NCBI RefSeq assembly: GCF_008365295.1
Contig: NZ_CP043505.1
Coordinates: forward strand, 868,001 to 932,000
DNA: 64,000 nucleotides
Source of the DNA: Agromyces intestinalis
GTDB lineage: Bacteria > Actinomycetota > Actinomycetes > Actinomycetales > Microbacteriaceae
Direction of reading: 5' to 3'
Below the pieces are notes generated by a model that worked only from the letters and a program-made list of their open reading frames with translations, was not told where the DNA came from and made no database searches. A program made the translations under genes and the position numbers. How positions within the stretch are numbered: the stretch's first letter is position 1; each line of letters begins with the position of its first letter. This document shows, piece by piece, positions 42,670 to 50,646 of this stretch.

Positions 42670-43554
42670 TCACCGCGCCTCGAGATCGGGGTCGTCGGCA
42701 GTGAACACGTAGTCGCCGCGCGCATCGAGCTCGGGTCGCAGCCCGCCGGCGGACGCCGCCGCGAACGCGACCCGGCTGCGCTCGCGCAACTCGCGCGCGA
42801 TGTCGGGCGCGCCCTCGCGCACCGCCTCGAAGTCGGCGACGAGCGCGAGTCCCTCACCGTCGGCATGCCACGCCGGCTGGGGCCGACGCTCGAGCGCCCG
42901 CCGCACGCGCGGCGAGTCGAGCCGCCAGCGCACCTCGAACCGATCGCTGCGGTCGTCGAGGTTGATCGCGTCGCGCAGCTCGCCGTAGAAGTCGGGCAGA
43001 TAGGCGCCGACCTCGGCCCCGAGCCGGACCAGGTTCATGCGGGCGTTGCGCCGGATGAGCGGATCGTACGTCCAACGGATCTCGTCGACGCCGTGCGCGA
43101 GGCACACCGCTCGCTGCCGCAGCTTCAGCGCGACGCCGACACCCCGGCCCCGGTGGGCCGGGTCGACGGCGTTCATGTGGGAGTGCAGGTGGATGCCTCC
43201 GGCCCAGCCGAGGAACCCGAACGCGGCCCCGACGATCGGCCCGGATGCGTCGGCCGACGCCGGCGGCGGTGCATCCCGCCCCGAAGCATCCGTGCCCGGT
43301 GCATCCCGCCCCGAAGCATCCGTGCCCGGCGTCGCCGGAACCGCGACCAGCACCGTCGCACCCGCGTATCCGGCCGCCCGCAGCAGCGACCGGTCGGGCC
43401 CGGTGCCCGCGCCCCAGGTGGCCTCGAACCGGGCGATCACCGCATCGAGCTCATCGGCGCGCGCGGCCCTGGTGACGACGCCCACGGTCGCGTCCTCGGC
43501 ATCCGCTGCCGCCGCAGCCGCGCCCGACGTCGAGGAGTCGGTCGGGTCGATCAT
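42670..43554 (-). CDS. GNAT family acetyltransferase
   Basis: This 294-residue protein has the acetyl-CoA motif AVDPAHRGRGVGVALKLRQRAVCLAHG (about 132-158) and IRWTYDPLIRRNARMNLVRLGAEVGAYLPDFYG. The latter is a signature of a GNAT subgroup often found beside amidohydrolases or saccharopine dehydrogenase-like genes. A duplicated GTDASGRDAP insert (about residues 76-95) comes from a 30-bp tandem repeat. Its ATG overlaps the upstream saccharopine dehydrogenase stop codon, so the two act together; the substrate is unknown. Confidence 0.85.
   Translation of the reverse strand: MIDPTDSSTSGAAAAAADAEDATVGVVTRAARADELDAVIARFEATWGAGTGPDRSLLRAAGYAGATVLVAVPATPGTDASGRDAPGTDASGRDAPPPASADASGPIVGAAFGFLGWAGGIHLHSHMNAVDPAHRGRGVGVALKLRQRAVCLAHGVDEIRWTYDPLIRRNARMNLVRLGAEVGAYLPDFYGELRDAINLDDRSDRFEVRWRLDSPRVRRALERRPQPAWHADGEGLALVADFEAVREGAPDIARELRERSRVAFAAASAGGLRPELDARGDYVFTADDPDLEAR
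43268..43327. repeat. 30-bp tandem duplication inside the GNAT gene
   Basis: Two identical 30-bp units, each with a GCATCCG element, add ten residues twice in a loop before the acetyl-CoA site. Confidence 0.8.
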
Positions 43555-44840
43555 GCGGCGAGACGATCCTGCATGCCCCAGGCCTGCCCGTAGCCGCCCT
43601 CGTCCTCAGGACGGGCCATCAGCTCGAGGAACGGCACCGCGTCGAACGCCTCGGGGCCGAGCACGCCGCTGCCCGCCCACGTGCCCGACGCGAGCAGCTC
43701 GAGCGCGATCACGGGGTTGAGGGCCGTCTGCCAGACGACGCACTGGGCCTCGTACTCGCGCATCGTCCACTCGTTGTCGCTCACGTGGTACAGGTACACC
43801 TCGCGCGGCGCGCCCTCGCGGCCGGTGCCGGTCACCCACAACCCCGCGCACGTCTTGCCGGTCATTCGAGGGCCGATCGTGGCCGGATCGGGCAGGGCTG
43901 CCGCGACCACATCGCGCGGCGCGACCTCGACCGGGCCGGACACGCCGGCTGCGGCGCCGCGCACCCGGATCGGGGTCGTCGAGTCGAGGCCCAGCAGGTG
44001 CAGCGTCCGCAGCACGCCGATGAACTCCTCGCCGAGGCCGTACTTGAACGTCACCCGCTTCGCGTCGACCCAGCGCGGCATGAGCAGCACCTCCTCGTGC
44101 TCGACGTTCACGCACTCGACCGGGCCGATGCCTTCGGGGAACTCGAACACCTCGGGCTCGCTGAACGGCGGCGTCGTATACCAACCCGTGTTCTCTTCCC
44201 AGATCACGGGTGGGTTCAGGCACTCCTCGATCGTCGTCCAGATGCTGAACGACGGCGCGAAGATCTCGTTGCCGGCCTCGTCGCGCACCACGAGGTTCGC
44301 GCCGTCACGGGTGCCGAGCTCGTCGATCTCGCTGAACAGACGGTCGGCGGCGTAGCGGGCGAACACGTCGCTGAGCCCCGGCTCCACCCCCATGCCGACG
44401 AGCGCGAGCCTGCCCGCCTGCTCCCAGTCGCTCGCCTGCGCGAACTGGTCGTCGCCGAGCTTCACACCCGTCTGCGCGTACGGGTCGGTCGGGTGCGGCT
44501 CGGACAGGCTCATCGCCATGTCGAGATAGTCGGCTCCGGCGGCGAGCGCGCCCGCGAACACGGATGGCACGAACTTCGGCTCGACCGCGTTCATCACGTG
44601 CGTGGTGTCGTGCGCGCGGGCGACCTCGGCGACGCGCTCGGGATCGCTCGCGTCGACCTGCGCCGTGGCGAACCGTGCGGCGAGGTCGTCACCGTGCTTC
44701 GCGCGGATCCACTCGACGGTGCGCTGTGCCCGTGCCTCGTCGTAGTCGCTCACGACGAGCAGTTCGAAGAAGTCGCGCCGCGCGGCGATCTTGGCGATGG
44801 CGTCGCCGACCCCTCCGGCGCCGATGAGGAGGATGCGCAT
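43551..44840 (-). CDS. Saccharopine dehydrogenase-family oxidoreductase
   Basis: This 429-residue protein begins with a Rossmann NAD(P) motif MRILLIGAGGVGDAIAKIAA and contains HVMNAVEPKFVPSVFAGALAAGADYLDMAMSL and GMGVEPGLSDVFARYAA, as in saccharopine dehydrogenase and carboxynorspermidine synthase relatives. Actinobacteria rarely use the saccharopine route, so another imine reduction is plausible. The gene is leaderless (TAGCGT, six bases) and overlaps the GNAT gene. The pair may modify an amino acid or polyamine; this is inference. Confidence 0.83.
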   Translation of the reverse strand: MRILLIGAGGVGDAIAKIAARRDFFELLVVSDYDEARAQRTVEWIRAKHGDDLAARFATAQVDASDPERVAEVARAHDTTHVMNAVEPKFVPSVFAGALAAGADYLDMAMSLSEPHPTDPYAQTGVKLGDDQFAQASDWEQAGRLALVGMGVEPGLSDVFARYAADRLFSEIDELGTRDGANLVVRDEAGNEIFAPSFSIWTTIEECLNPPVIWEENTGWYTTPPFSEPEVFEFPEGIGPVECVNVEHEEVLLMPRWVDAKRVTFKYGLGEEFIGVLRTLHLLGLDSTTPIRVRGAAAGVSGPVEVAPRDVVAAALPDPATIGPRMTGKTCAGLWVTGTGREGAPREVYLYHVSDNEWTMREYEAQCVVWQTALNPVIALELLASGTWAGSGVLGPEAFDAVPFLELMARPEDEGGYGQAWGMQDRLAA

Positions 44841-44846
44841 GCCTCG

Positions 44847-44852
44847 ACGCTA
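44847..44852 (-). promoter_or_regulatory. -10 box of the saccharopine dehydrogenase-like gene
   Basis: TAGCGT on the minus strand ends six bases before the ATG (leaderless type). Confidence 0.5.
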
Positions 44853-44886
44853 GCGCGCCCCACGGCATCCGTCATGCCCGCTCGTC

Positions 44887-45034
44887 CGCGCTCCCCCGTC
44901 CCCGTCCCGCGCTCCCCCGTCCCCTCCCGCGCTCCCCCGTCCCCTCCCGCGTTCCCCGTCCCCTCCCGCGTTCCCCGTCCCCTCCCGCGTTCCCCGTCCC
45001 CTCCCGCGCTCCCCGTCCCCTCCCGCGCTCCCCG
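44887..45034. repeat. C/T-rich 19-20-bp tandem array
   Basis: About seven and a half copies of CGCGCTCCCCGTCCCCTCC (variants with CGCGTT and an extra C) fill the DNA up to palindrome A. The plus strand is almost purely C and T apart from the CG steps. Confidence 0.9.
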
Positions 45035-45121
45035 TTCAGCGGATCAGGAATTCCTGCGGGGGTGGCGGCGTGTCGTGGCGTGACACACCGGCACCCCTCC
45101 CGTTTTTCCTGATCCGCTGAA
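45035..45121. repeat. Nested palindrome, copy A (GGATCAGGAATTCCTG family)
   Basis: The outer stem TTCAGCGGATCAGGAA (45035-45050) pairs perfectly with 45106-45121. Inside, CGGCGTGTCG and TGACACACCG pair around a 5-base loop. CAGGAATTCCTG is itself a palindrome at the left junction, and TTTTT precedes the right arm. It lies 47 bases past the DUF559 stop codon. Compare copies B (46237) and C (48918). Confidence 0.85.
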
Positions 45122-45168
45122 GGGGCGCAGCAGGGAAGGGTGCAGCAGGGATCTGGGCGCGGGAAGCG

Positions 45169-46143
45169 TCAGCGGGGGCGGCCGGCCTTGGCGTCGGCGA
45201 CGGTGCGCGCAACGGCGGCGGCGATCATGGGCCAGTCGTCGATGACGCGCACGGCCGCCACTCTGATCACCGGCATGCCGAATGCCTGCGCGATGAGGGT
45301 GCGATCGCGATCGGCGACGAACTGCTGCCGCGTGCGGTGGTGCGCCCACCCGTCGATCTCGTAGAGCACCACGCCGTCGATGATGCCGTCGAAACGGCCG
45401 TGGCCGGCGAGCTGGAACTGCGGCTGCACGTCGAACCCGCCCGCGCGGAGCCGTCGCACGAACAGCGTCTCGACCCCCGACTCGAGACGCCCGCAGAGCT
45501 CGTCGACCCGAACCCCCGTTCGTCGCGGAGCATCCGCGATGATGCGCTCGACCTCGCCGCGGCGGAGCATCCGCTCGTGGATCGCGGAGTCGACGACCGC
45601 CTGCGCGTGCTCGGAGTCGAGGCAGCGCACGGCCTCCGCGAGCGCGGTGCGCGGTGAGACGAGCCAGTCGAGCGACCCCGTGGCATCCGCCTCGAGCCCC
45701 CAGTGCACCGTTGCGGGCGCTGTCGGATCGCTCAGCCGGATCTCGCGTCGCTGCCGGTCGGGCAGACGCGGATGCCACACGGCCGGCGCCGGAACGAATG
45801 CGGTCGGGTTCAGCCCGTCGATCGCCCGCCGCGACGCGTTGCGGGCGAGATGCACGTGCAAGCCGTCGCCGATGCCTGCCCACACGCCGTAGCGGGCGAG
45901 CGCCGACGTGCATCCGAGGCGGCCGCCGATCGCGACGGCCCGCCGCTGCTCGGCGTCGGCGGCGGGCGTCGCGTACCAGCCCGGCTTGAGCCGGATCAGC
46001 GATCCGCCACGAACCTCGGCACGGAGGTCGGCATCACGGACGCCGTAACGCCGCAACCGGCTGATGTGCGCCACCTCGCCGAGACGGCCGAGGACGAAAT
46101 GCGGGTCGAGCATCCGATGAGCGTGCCAGCCGGTCATCGTCAT
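45169..46143 (-). CDS. DUF559 (Vsr-like PD-(D/E)XK) nuclease with AbiEi-like N-terminus
   Basis: This protein of about 324 residues has an N-terminal winged-helix-like region (GRLGEVAHISRLRRYGVRDADLRAEVRGGSLIRLKPGWYA, residues 18-57), as in the AbiEi_4 antitoxin-type domain. The C-terminus is a DUF559 nuclease fold: Glu221/Glu225 (ESGVE), Asp252 (GRFDGII), Glu262 and Asp264 (LYEIDGWAHH), then FVADRDRTLIAQAFGMPVIRV. All expected acidic residues are present, so it is probably active. Start choice is uncertain (ATG 46143, ATG 46113 or GTG 46218). It is bracketed by palindromes A and B and by mirrored C- and G-rich arrays, unlike its neighbours. Confidence 0.8.
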   Translation of the reverse strand: MTMTGWHAHRMLDPHFVLGRLGEVAHISRLRRYGVRDADLRAEVRGGSLIRLKPGWYATPAADAEQRRAVAIGGRLGCTSALARYGVWAGIGDGLHVHLARNASRRAIDGLNPTAFVPAPAVWHPRLPDRQRREIRLSDPTAPATVHWGLEADATGSLDWLVSPRTALAEAVRCLDSEHAQAVVDSAIHERMLRRGEVERIIADAPRRTGVRVDELCGRLESGVETLFVRRLRAGGFDVQPQFQLAGHGRFDGIIDGVVLYEIDGWAHHRTRQQFVADRDRTLIAQAFGMPVIRVAAVRVIDDWPMIAAAVARTVADAKAGRPR

Positions 46144-46236
46144 GCCCGGGCCGGCACGGGCGACCTGGGGCCGATCATGCCGCCGACGCGCCTGTGGAGG
46201 AGCGCTCAGGGTGGTCACCGCCCGCGCCGTACCTTC

Positions 46237-46317
46237 ACCGGATCAGGAATTCCTGCGGGGTTGTCGGTGTGTCGTGACCCGACACGCCGGCACCACCGCC
46301 GTTTTTCCTGATTCGCG
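46237..46317. repeat. Nested palindrome, copy B
   Basis: GGATCAGGAATTCCTGCGG starts the element and TTTTTCCTGATTC ends it; the outer arms have one mismatch. The inner stem CGGTGTGTCG/CGACACGCCG has a 5-base loop TGACC. It is in the same orientation as copy A and lies upstream of the DUF559 gene. Confidence 0.85.
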
Positions 46318-46450
46318 GAGGGGGGCGCGAGGCGGGGGGGGGCGGGGCGGGGGCGGGGGATGGGGAGCGGGGGGTGGGGTGCGTGGGGTAGGGAGCGTGG
46401 GGTGGGGAGCGCGGGATGGTGCGCGGGGGATGGTGCGCGCGGGATGGTGC
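46318..46450. repeat. G-rich array with quadruplex-forming runs
   Basis: The plus strand carries many runs of four to nine G (46319-46400), then units like GCGCGGGGGATGGT. Its complement (GCGCTCCCCACCCCAC-like) resembles the array at 44887, giving an inverted arrangement around the DUF559 gene. It begins three bases past the alditol oxidase stop codon. Confidence 0.85.
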
Positions 46451-46453
46451 GCG

Positions 46454-47833
46454 CTACAGGCCGACGCGCGCCAGGAAGGGGTTCGTGAATCGGCGGTCGG
46501 GGTCGAGGCGGGCGCGCAGCGCGCGGAAGTCGTGCCAGCGGGGGTAGCGTGCGGCGAGGTCGCCGGCCGACAGCGCGAACAGCTTGCCCCAGTGCGGGCG
46601 AGCCGTGGCGGGCAGCGCCGCCTCCAGATCGGGCAGCAGCGCCTCGACGGCCGGCTGGTCGGCGACCCACGTGAAGTGCAGCGCCACCACGTCGACGCCG
46701 TACGCCATGCTCAGCCACAGGTCGTCGGCGCGCACCGTGCGCACCTCGCAGACCTGCAGCAGCGGGGCGATGCGCGGCGCGAGCCGGCGCACCGCCTCGA
46801 TCGCGGCCACCGCGTCGGCGCGCGGCACCAGGTACTCGCTCTGCAGTTCGTCACCGGCCGACGGGGTGAACTCGAGCCGGAAGTGCGGCAGCCGCTCGAA
46901 CCACGGCCCCGGTACGCCGAGCTGGGTCGTGCAGGCCTCGGTTCCGGCGCCGGGAATCGGATGCCTCGGGCCGGCAGCGGCGGTCGCACCGAGTGCCTCG
47001 GCGCCCGCCGCGGCCGACGCGATCATTGCGACGAGCGTCTCGTCGACGGGAGCGTCCTCGTCGGCCGCGGGATCGGCGAGTGGGCGGGCGGCCGTGGCAC
47101 GAGGCATCCGCTGCTTGACCCAGAGCTGGTCGGCGACGTCGGCGTTCTGCCAGGTGGTGAAGATGCTGACGCTCGTGCCGAGCGCGGTGACCGCGTCGAG
47201 GTCGGCGAGGATCGCGTCCCAGCGGGGGCCGTCGAACACGGTCTGCGCCACCTCGTATGAGGGCTCGACGTCGAGTTCGAGCGAGACGACCACGCCGAGG
47301 GCGCCGAGCGAGACGACCGCGCCCGCGAAGTCGGCGTCGCCGCGACGCAGCGTGACGATCTCGCCGTCGGCCGTCACGAGCGTGAGCGCCCGCACGGCGC
47401 TCGCGAGCGAGCCGATACCGTCGCCCGAGCCGTGGGTGCCCGTCGCGACGGCGCCCGCCACCGAGATGTGCGGAAGCGACGCGAGGTTCGCGAGGGCGAG
47501 CCCGCGCTCGTGCAGCAGCGGCGCGAGTTCGCCGTACCGTACCCCGCCCGCGACGCGCACGGCGACCGTCGACCCATCGTCGCCCGCGACCTCGGCGAAC
47601 TCGACCGGCAGGCCGTCGGTCGCGATCAGCGTGCCGTCGGTGTCGGCGAGGTCGTTGAACGAGTGCCGGCTGCCGAGCGCGCGCACCGGGCCGGGTTCGC
47701 CGAGGATGCTCCGCAGCTCGTCGACGCTCGTCGGGCGCACCAGGCGGCGCGCCGAGTACGACAGGTTGCCGGCCCAGTTGCGGCCGGGGCCGCGCCCGGC
47801 GCCGGCGCGCTCCGTGGCATCCGTCTCGGTCAT
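46454..47833 (-). CDS. Alditol/xylitol oxidase-like FAD oxidase
   Basis: This 459-residue protein is in the VAO/PCMH flavoprotein family. It has the FAD loop VRALGSRHSFNDLADTDG with His57, the residue covalently bound to FAD in alditol and xylitol oxidases, then AGAVATGTHGSGDGIGSLASAVRAL and the C-terminal ALO domain (KLFALSAGDLAARYPRWHDFRALRARLDPDRRFTNPFLAR). Related enzymes oxidise polyols or aldonolactones using oxygen. As the last gene of an arabinan operon it may act on arabitol or a released sugar; this is inference. ATG at 47833 has AGAGG six bases upstream. Confidence 0.83.
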   Translation of the reverse strand: MTETDATERAGAGRGPGRNWAGNLSYSARRLVRPTSVDELRSILGEPGPVRALGSRHSFNDLADTDGTLIATDGLPVEFAEVAGDDGSTVAVRVAGGVRYGELAPLLHERGLALANLASLPHISVAGAVATGTHGSGDGIGSLASAVRALTLVTADGEIVTLRRGDADFAGAVVSLGALGVVVSLELDVEPSYEVAQTVFDGPRWDAILADLDAVTALGTSVSIFTTWQNADVADQLWVKQRMPRATAARPLADPAADEDAPVDETLVAMIASAAAGAEALGATAAAGPRHPIPGAGTEACTTQLGVPGPWFERLPHFRLEFTPSAGDELQSEYLVPRADAVAAIEAVRRLAPRIAPLLQVCEVRTVRADDLWLSMAYGVDVVALHFTWVADQPAVEALLPDLEAALPATARPHWGKLFALSAGDLAARYPRWHDFRALRARLDPDRRFTNPFLARVGL

Positions 47834-47858
47834 GCGCATCCTCTCGCGGTCGCTGCAC

Positions 47859-48866
47859 TCACCAGCGCAGCACGGGCCATCCGTCGGCGTCCCACTCGAG
47901 CGGCACGAGCGCGAGCTGGAACTGCCCGTTCAGGTCGCCGTCGTAGTAGTGCAGCGCCATCATGCCATCGGCGACCGACTGCCCGCCCGGGCCGATGCGC
48001 GATCCGTCGGTCTCGGCGAGGATCGTGCCGCCGTCCTCGAGCAGCGGCACGCCGTCGCGGTCGACGTACGGCCCGGTGATGTCCGACGCCCTGCCGACTG
48101 CGATCTTGTACGTGCTCTCCGCGGCCCGGCAGCAGGAGTCGCGCGAGACGAACAGGAACCAGTCGCCGTCGTGCTCGACGAGGTACGGTGCCTCGATCGC
48201 GTTCGGCGGGGCGCCGCGGTCGGCCAGGCGCAGCGGCTCGGCCAGGCGCAGCGGTTCGGCGTCGGGCTCCGAAGCATCCGGATGCCCCGCCGCGGTGCCG
48301 GCCCGCAGCCCGCTCGGCCACTCGAGCTCGACCATGCGGATGCCGCTCCAGAACGAGCCGAACGCCATCCAGGGCGTGCCGTCGTCGTCGGTCGCGACGC
48401 CGGGGTCGATCGCGTTGAAGTCGTCGGCCGGCGTCGATGCGATCACCGGACCCCGATCGACCCACTCGTAGGCCGGATCGTCGGGGTCGAGCGTCGTGTT
48501 CGTCGCGAGCGCGATGACCGACGTGTTCTTGCCGAACGTCGACGCCGAGTAGTACAGGTACCAGGTGCCGTCGTGTTCGACGAGCTCGGGTGCCCAGAGG
48601 TTCGTCACGCCCTTGACCTGCTCGCGCAGCCACTCGGGCTTGGTGTCCCACACCTCGCCGGCGTAGCGCCAGGTCGTTCCGTCGGTCGACGAGCGCACCT
48701 GGATGTTGCCGTTCGCCACGGTCTGGTTGCCGGTCGAGTACACGAACCAGGTGTCGCCCTGCTTCGCGAGCGCCGGGTCGTGGGTCATCAGGTCGCCGGT
48801 GAGCTCGGGCGCGCCGCCGCCCGCACACCCGGCGAGCGCGAGCGTCAGGACGCCGGCCGCGAGCAC
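47859..48866 (-). CDS. GH43 arabinan endo-1,5-alpha-L-arabinosidase-like lipoprotein
   Basis: This five-bladed propeller enzyme cuts arabinan outside the cell. The GH43 acids are Asp30 (THDPAL), the Asp in FNAIDPGV (about 150) and the Glu in NAIEAPYLVEHDGDWFLF; SRDSCCRAAESTYKIAVGR is typical of arabinanases. The lipobox LALAGC gives Cys14 from the GTG at 48866, leaving an unusually short, uncharged leader. An ATG at 48904 with GGGA seven bases upstream is in another frame. A one-base shift between 48870 and 48900 would give a normal basic signal peptide, so a frameshift or sequence error is possible. PALR-type duplication AEPLRLAEPLRLA is seen at about 225. Confidence 0.8.
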   Translation of the reverse strand: MLAAGVLTLALAGCAGGGAPELTGDLMTHDPALAKQGDTWFVYSTGNQTVANGNIQVRSSTDGTTWRYAGEVWDTKPEWLREQVKGVTNLWAPELVEHDGTWYLYYSASTFGKNTSVIALATNTTLDPDDPAYEWVDRGPVIASTPADDFNAIDPGVATDDDGTPWMAFGSFWSGIRMVELEWPSGLRAGTAAGHPDASEPDAEPLRLAEPLRLADRGAPPNAIEAPYLVEHDGDWFLFVSRDSCCRAAESTYKIAVGRASDITGPYVDRDGVPLLEDGGTILAETDGSRIGPGGQSVADGMMALHYYDGDLNGQFQLALVPLEWDADGWPVLRW

Positions 48867-48917
48867 GCCCGCGGCCCTCGCACGCCCGGCGGGCGCCGCG
48901 ACATCCGCGCGTCCCTT

Positions 48918-49000
48918 TCGCGGATCAGGAAGAACGCGGGTGATGCCGGCGTGTCGGGGCGCGACACGCCGAAACCACCGCAGGAATTCCTGATCCGCGA
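48918..49000. repeat. Nested palindrome, copy C (reverse orientation)
   Basis: Outer arms TCGCGGATCAGGAA (48918-48931) and its complement (48987-49000) pair perfectly. The inner stem CGGCGTGTCG/CGACACGCCG has loop GGGCG. Read on the minus strand it begins GGATCAGGAATTCCTGCGG as in copies A and B. It sits between the GH51 and GH43 genes, against a 21-bp direct repeat at 49016-49057. Confidence 0.85.
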
Positions 49001-49015
49001 TCGCGCGGGGGCCGG

Positions 49016-49057
49016 CGAGCGGCCGGCTCAGCCGCGCGAGCGGCCGGCTCAGCCGAG
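49016..49057. repeat. 21-bp direct repeat at the GH51 stop codon
   Basis: Two copies of CGAGCGGCCGGCTCAGCCGNG lie side by side, the second reaching into the last GH51 codons. Like the other palindromes, copy C therefore borders a tandem repeat. Confidence 0.75.
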
Positions 49058-50560
49058 CGAGAGCGCGGTCCACGAGACCGGGGGCAGGGTGATCGTGAGC
49101 TCGCCGCCGGCGATCGTCGCGGTGTCGTTCGTCTGCAGCGTCACGCGCTCGCGCTCGTCGAGCGTGTTCTTCGCGTACACGTCGTCGTCGGCGATCAGGT
49201 GCGACTCGAGCACCGAGATGTCGCCGAGCGAGGCGATGTCGATCGTGAGGGTCACGGGTTCGGTCTGCGAACGGTTCACCAGGAACACGGCGGATGCTCC
49301 GCTGTCGGCGTCGTGCGTCGCGACCGCGTCGACGAGCGGTACCTCGCCGTACTCGGCGGTCGAGTAGGTCGGAGCGTCGAGCTTCAGCTGCAGCGCCTCA
49401 CCCCGGGCGAGGCGCGACGTGATCGAGAACGGGAAGAAGGTGGTCTGCCGCCATGCCGGGCCGCCGGGCTCGGTCATGATCGGCGCGATGACGTTCACGA
49501 GCTGCGCGAGCGACGCGCTGCGCACCCGGTCGGCGTGGCGCAGCAGCGAGATCATCAGGTTGCCGAACACGACCGCGTCGGCGACCGAGTACACGTCTTC
49601 GAGTAGGCGCGGCGCGACCGGCCAGTTGTCGATGCCCTCGATCTTGTCGACGCCGTGGAATCGGTCGATGTACCAGACGTTCCACTCGTCGAACGAGATG
49701 TCGATGGTCTTGGCGCTGCCCACCACCGCCTTCACGTGGTCGGCCGTCGCGACGACCGTCTCGATGAACCGGTCCATGTCGACGGCCGATGCCAGGAACG
49801 AGCCGAGGTCGCCGTTCTTCTCCTCGTAGTAGGCGTGGCACGAGATGTAGTCGACGTCGTCGTAGGTGTGGGTGAGCACGACCCGTTCCCACTCGCCGAA
49901 CGTCGGCATGTGCGCGCTCGACGAGCCGCAGACCACGAGTTCGACCGACGGGTCGAGCTGGCGCATCGCCTTCGCGGTCTGCGAGGCGATCTTGCCGTAA
50001 TCGTCCGCCGACCGGTGCCCGAGCTGCCAGGGGCCGTCCATCTCGTTGCCGAGGCACCACATCTTCACGCCGAACGCGTCGGCCTTGCCGTTGTCGATGC
50101 GCTGCTGGGACAGCGTCGTGCCGCCCGAGATGTTCGTGTACTCGAGCAGGTCGAGCGCCTCGAGCGTGCCGCGCGTGCCGAGGTTGACCGCGAGCATGAG
50201 GTCGCTGCCGACCTTCGCGAGCCAGTCGTCGAACTCGTGCAGGCCGACCTCGTTCGTCTCGGTCGAGTGCCACGCCAGGTCGAGCCGGCGCGGGCGCTCA
50301 TCACGCGGGCCGACCGAGTCCTCCCAGCGGAACCCCGACACGAAGTTGCCGCCCGGGTAGCGGATCGTCGACACCCCGAGCTCCTTCACGAGGTCGATCA
50401 CGTCCTGTCGGAACCCGTCGGGGTCGGCGGTCGGGTGGCCGGGCTCGTAGATGCCGTCGTAGACGTGACGGCCGAGGTGCTCGACGAAACCGCCGAAGAC
50501 GCGGCGGTCGATGCGGCCGACCGAGAAGTGCGGGTCGATGGTGAGGCGAGCGGTGGGCAT
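49049..50560 (-). CDS. GH51 alpha-L-arabinofuranosidase
   Basis: This 503-residue cytoplasmic enzyme releases arabinose from arabino-oligosaccharides. It shows FGGFVEHLGRHVYDGIYEPGH, STIRYPGGNFVSGFRWEDSVGP, acid/base Glu173 in WCLGNEMDGPW and nucleophile Glu292 in ISFDEWNVWY. There is no signal peptide, so it acts on sugars brought in by the adjacent ABC transporter. ATG at 50560 has GGGAG seven bases upstream. Confidence 0.96.
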   Translation of the reverse strand: MPTARLTIDPHFSVGRIDRRVFGGFVEHLGRHVYDGIYEPGHPTADPDGFRQDVIDLVKELGVSTIRYPGGNFVSGFRWEDSVGPRDERPRRLDLAWHSTETNEVGLHEFDDWLAKVGSDLMLAVNLGTRGTLEALDLLEYTNISGGTTLSQQRIDNGKADAFGVKMWCLGNEMDGPWQLGHRSADDYGKIASQTAKAMRQLDPSVELVVCGSSSAHMPTFGEWERVVLTHTYDDVDYISCHAYYEEKNGDLGSFLASAVDMDRFIETVVATADHVKAVVGSAKTIDISFDEWNVWYIDRFHGVDKIEGIDNWPVAPRLLEDVYSVADAVVFGNLMISLLRHADRVRSASLAQLVNVIAPIMTEPGGPAWRQTTFFPFSITSRLARGEALQLKLDAPTYSTAEYGEVPLVDAVATHDADSGASAVFLVNRSQTEPVTLTIDIASLGDISVLESHLIADDDVYAKNTLDERERVTLQTNDTATIAGGELTITLPPVSWTALSLG

Positions 50561-50646
50561 GGTGGTTCTCCCGTTGGTCGAGTGGATCGGTCTGCGGGGA
50601 TGCCTCGTCGAGGCATCCGTGGATTCGGAGGAAACGAGGGCGAGCG

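Noticed and set aside
44887-45034. C-rich array as a coding region
   Set aside because: The frames give only Pro/Ser/Arg repeats without a start context; the repeat period is not a multiple of three.
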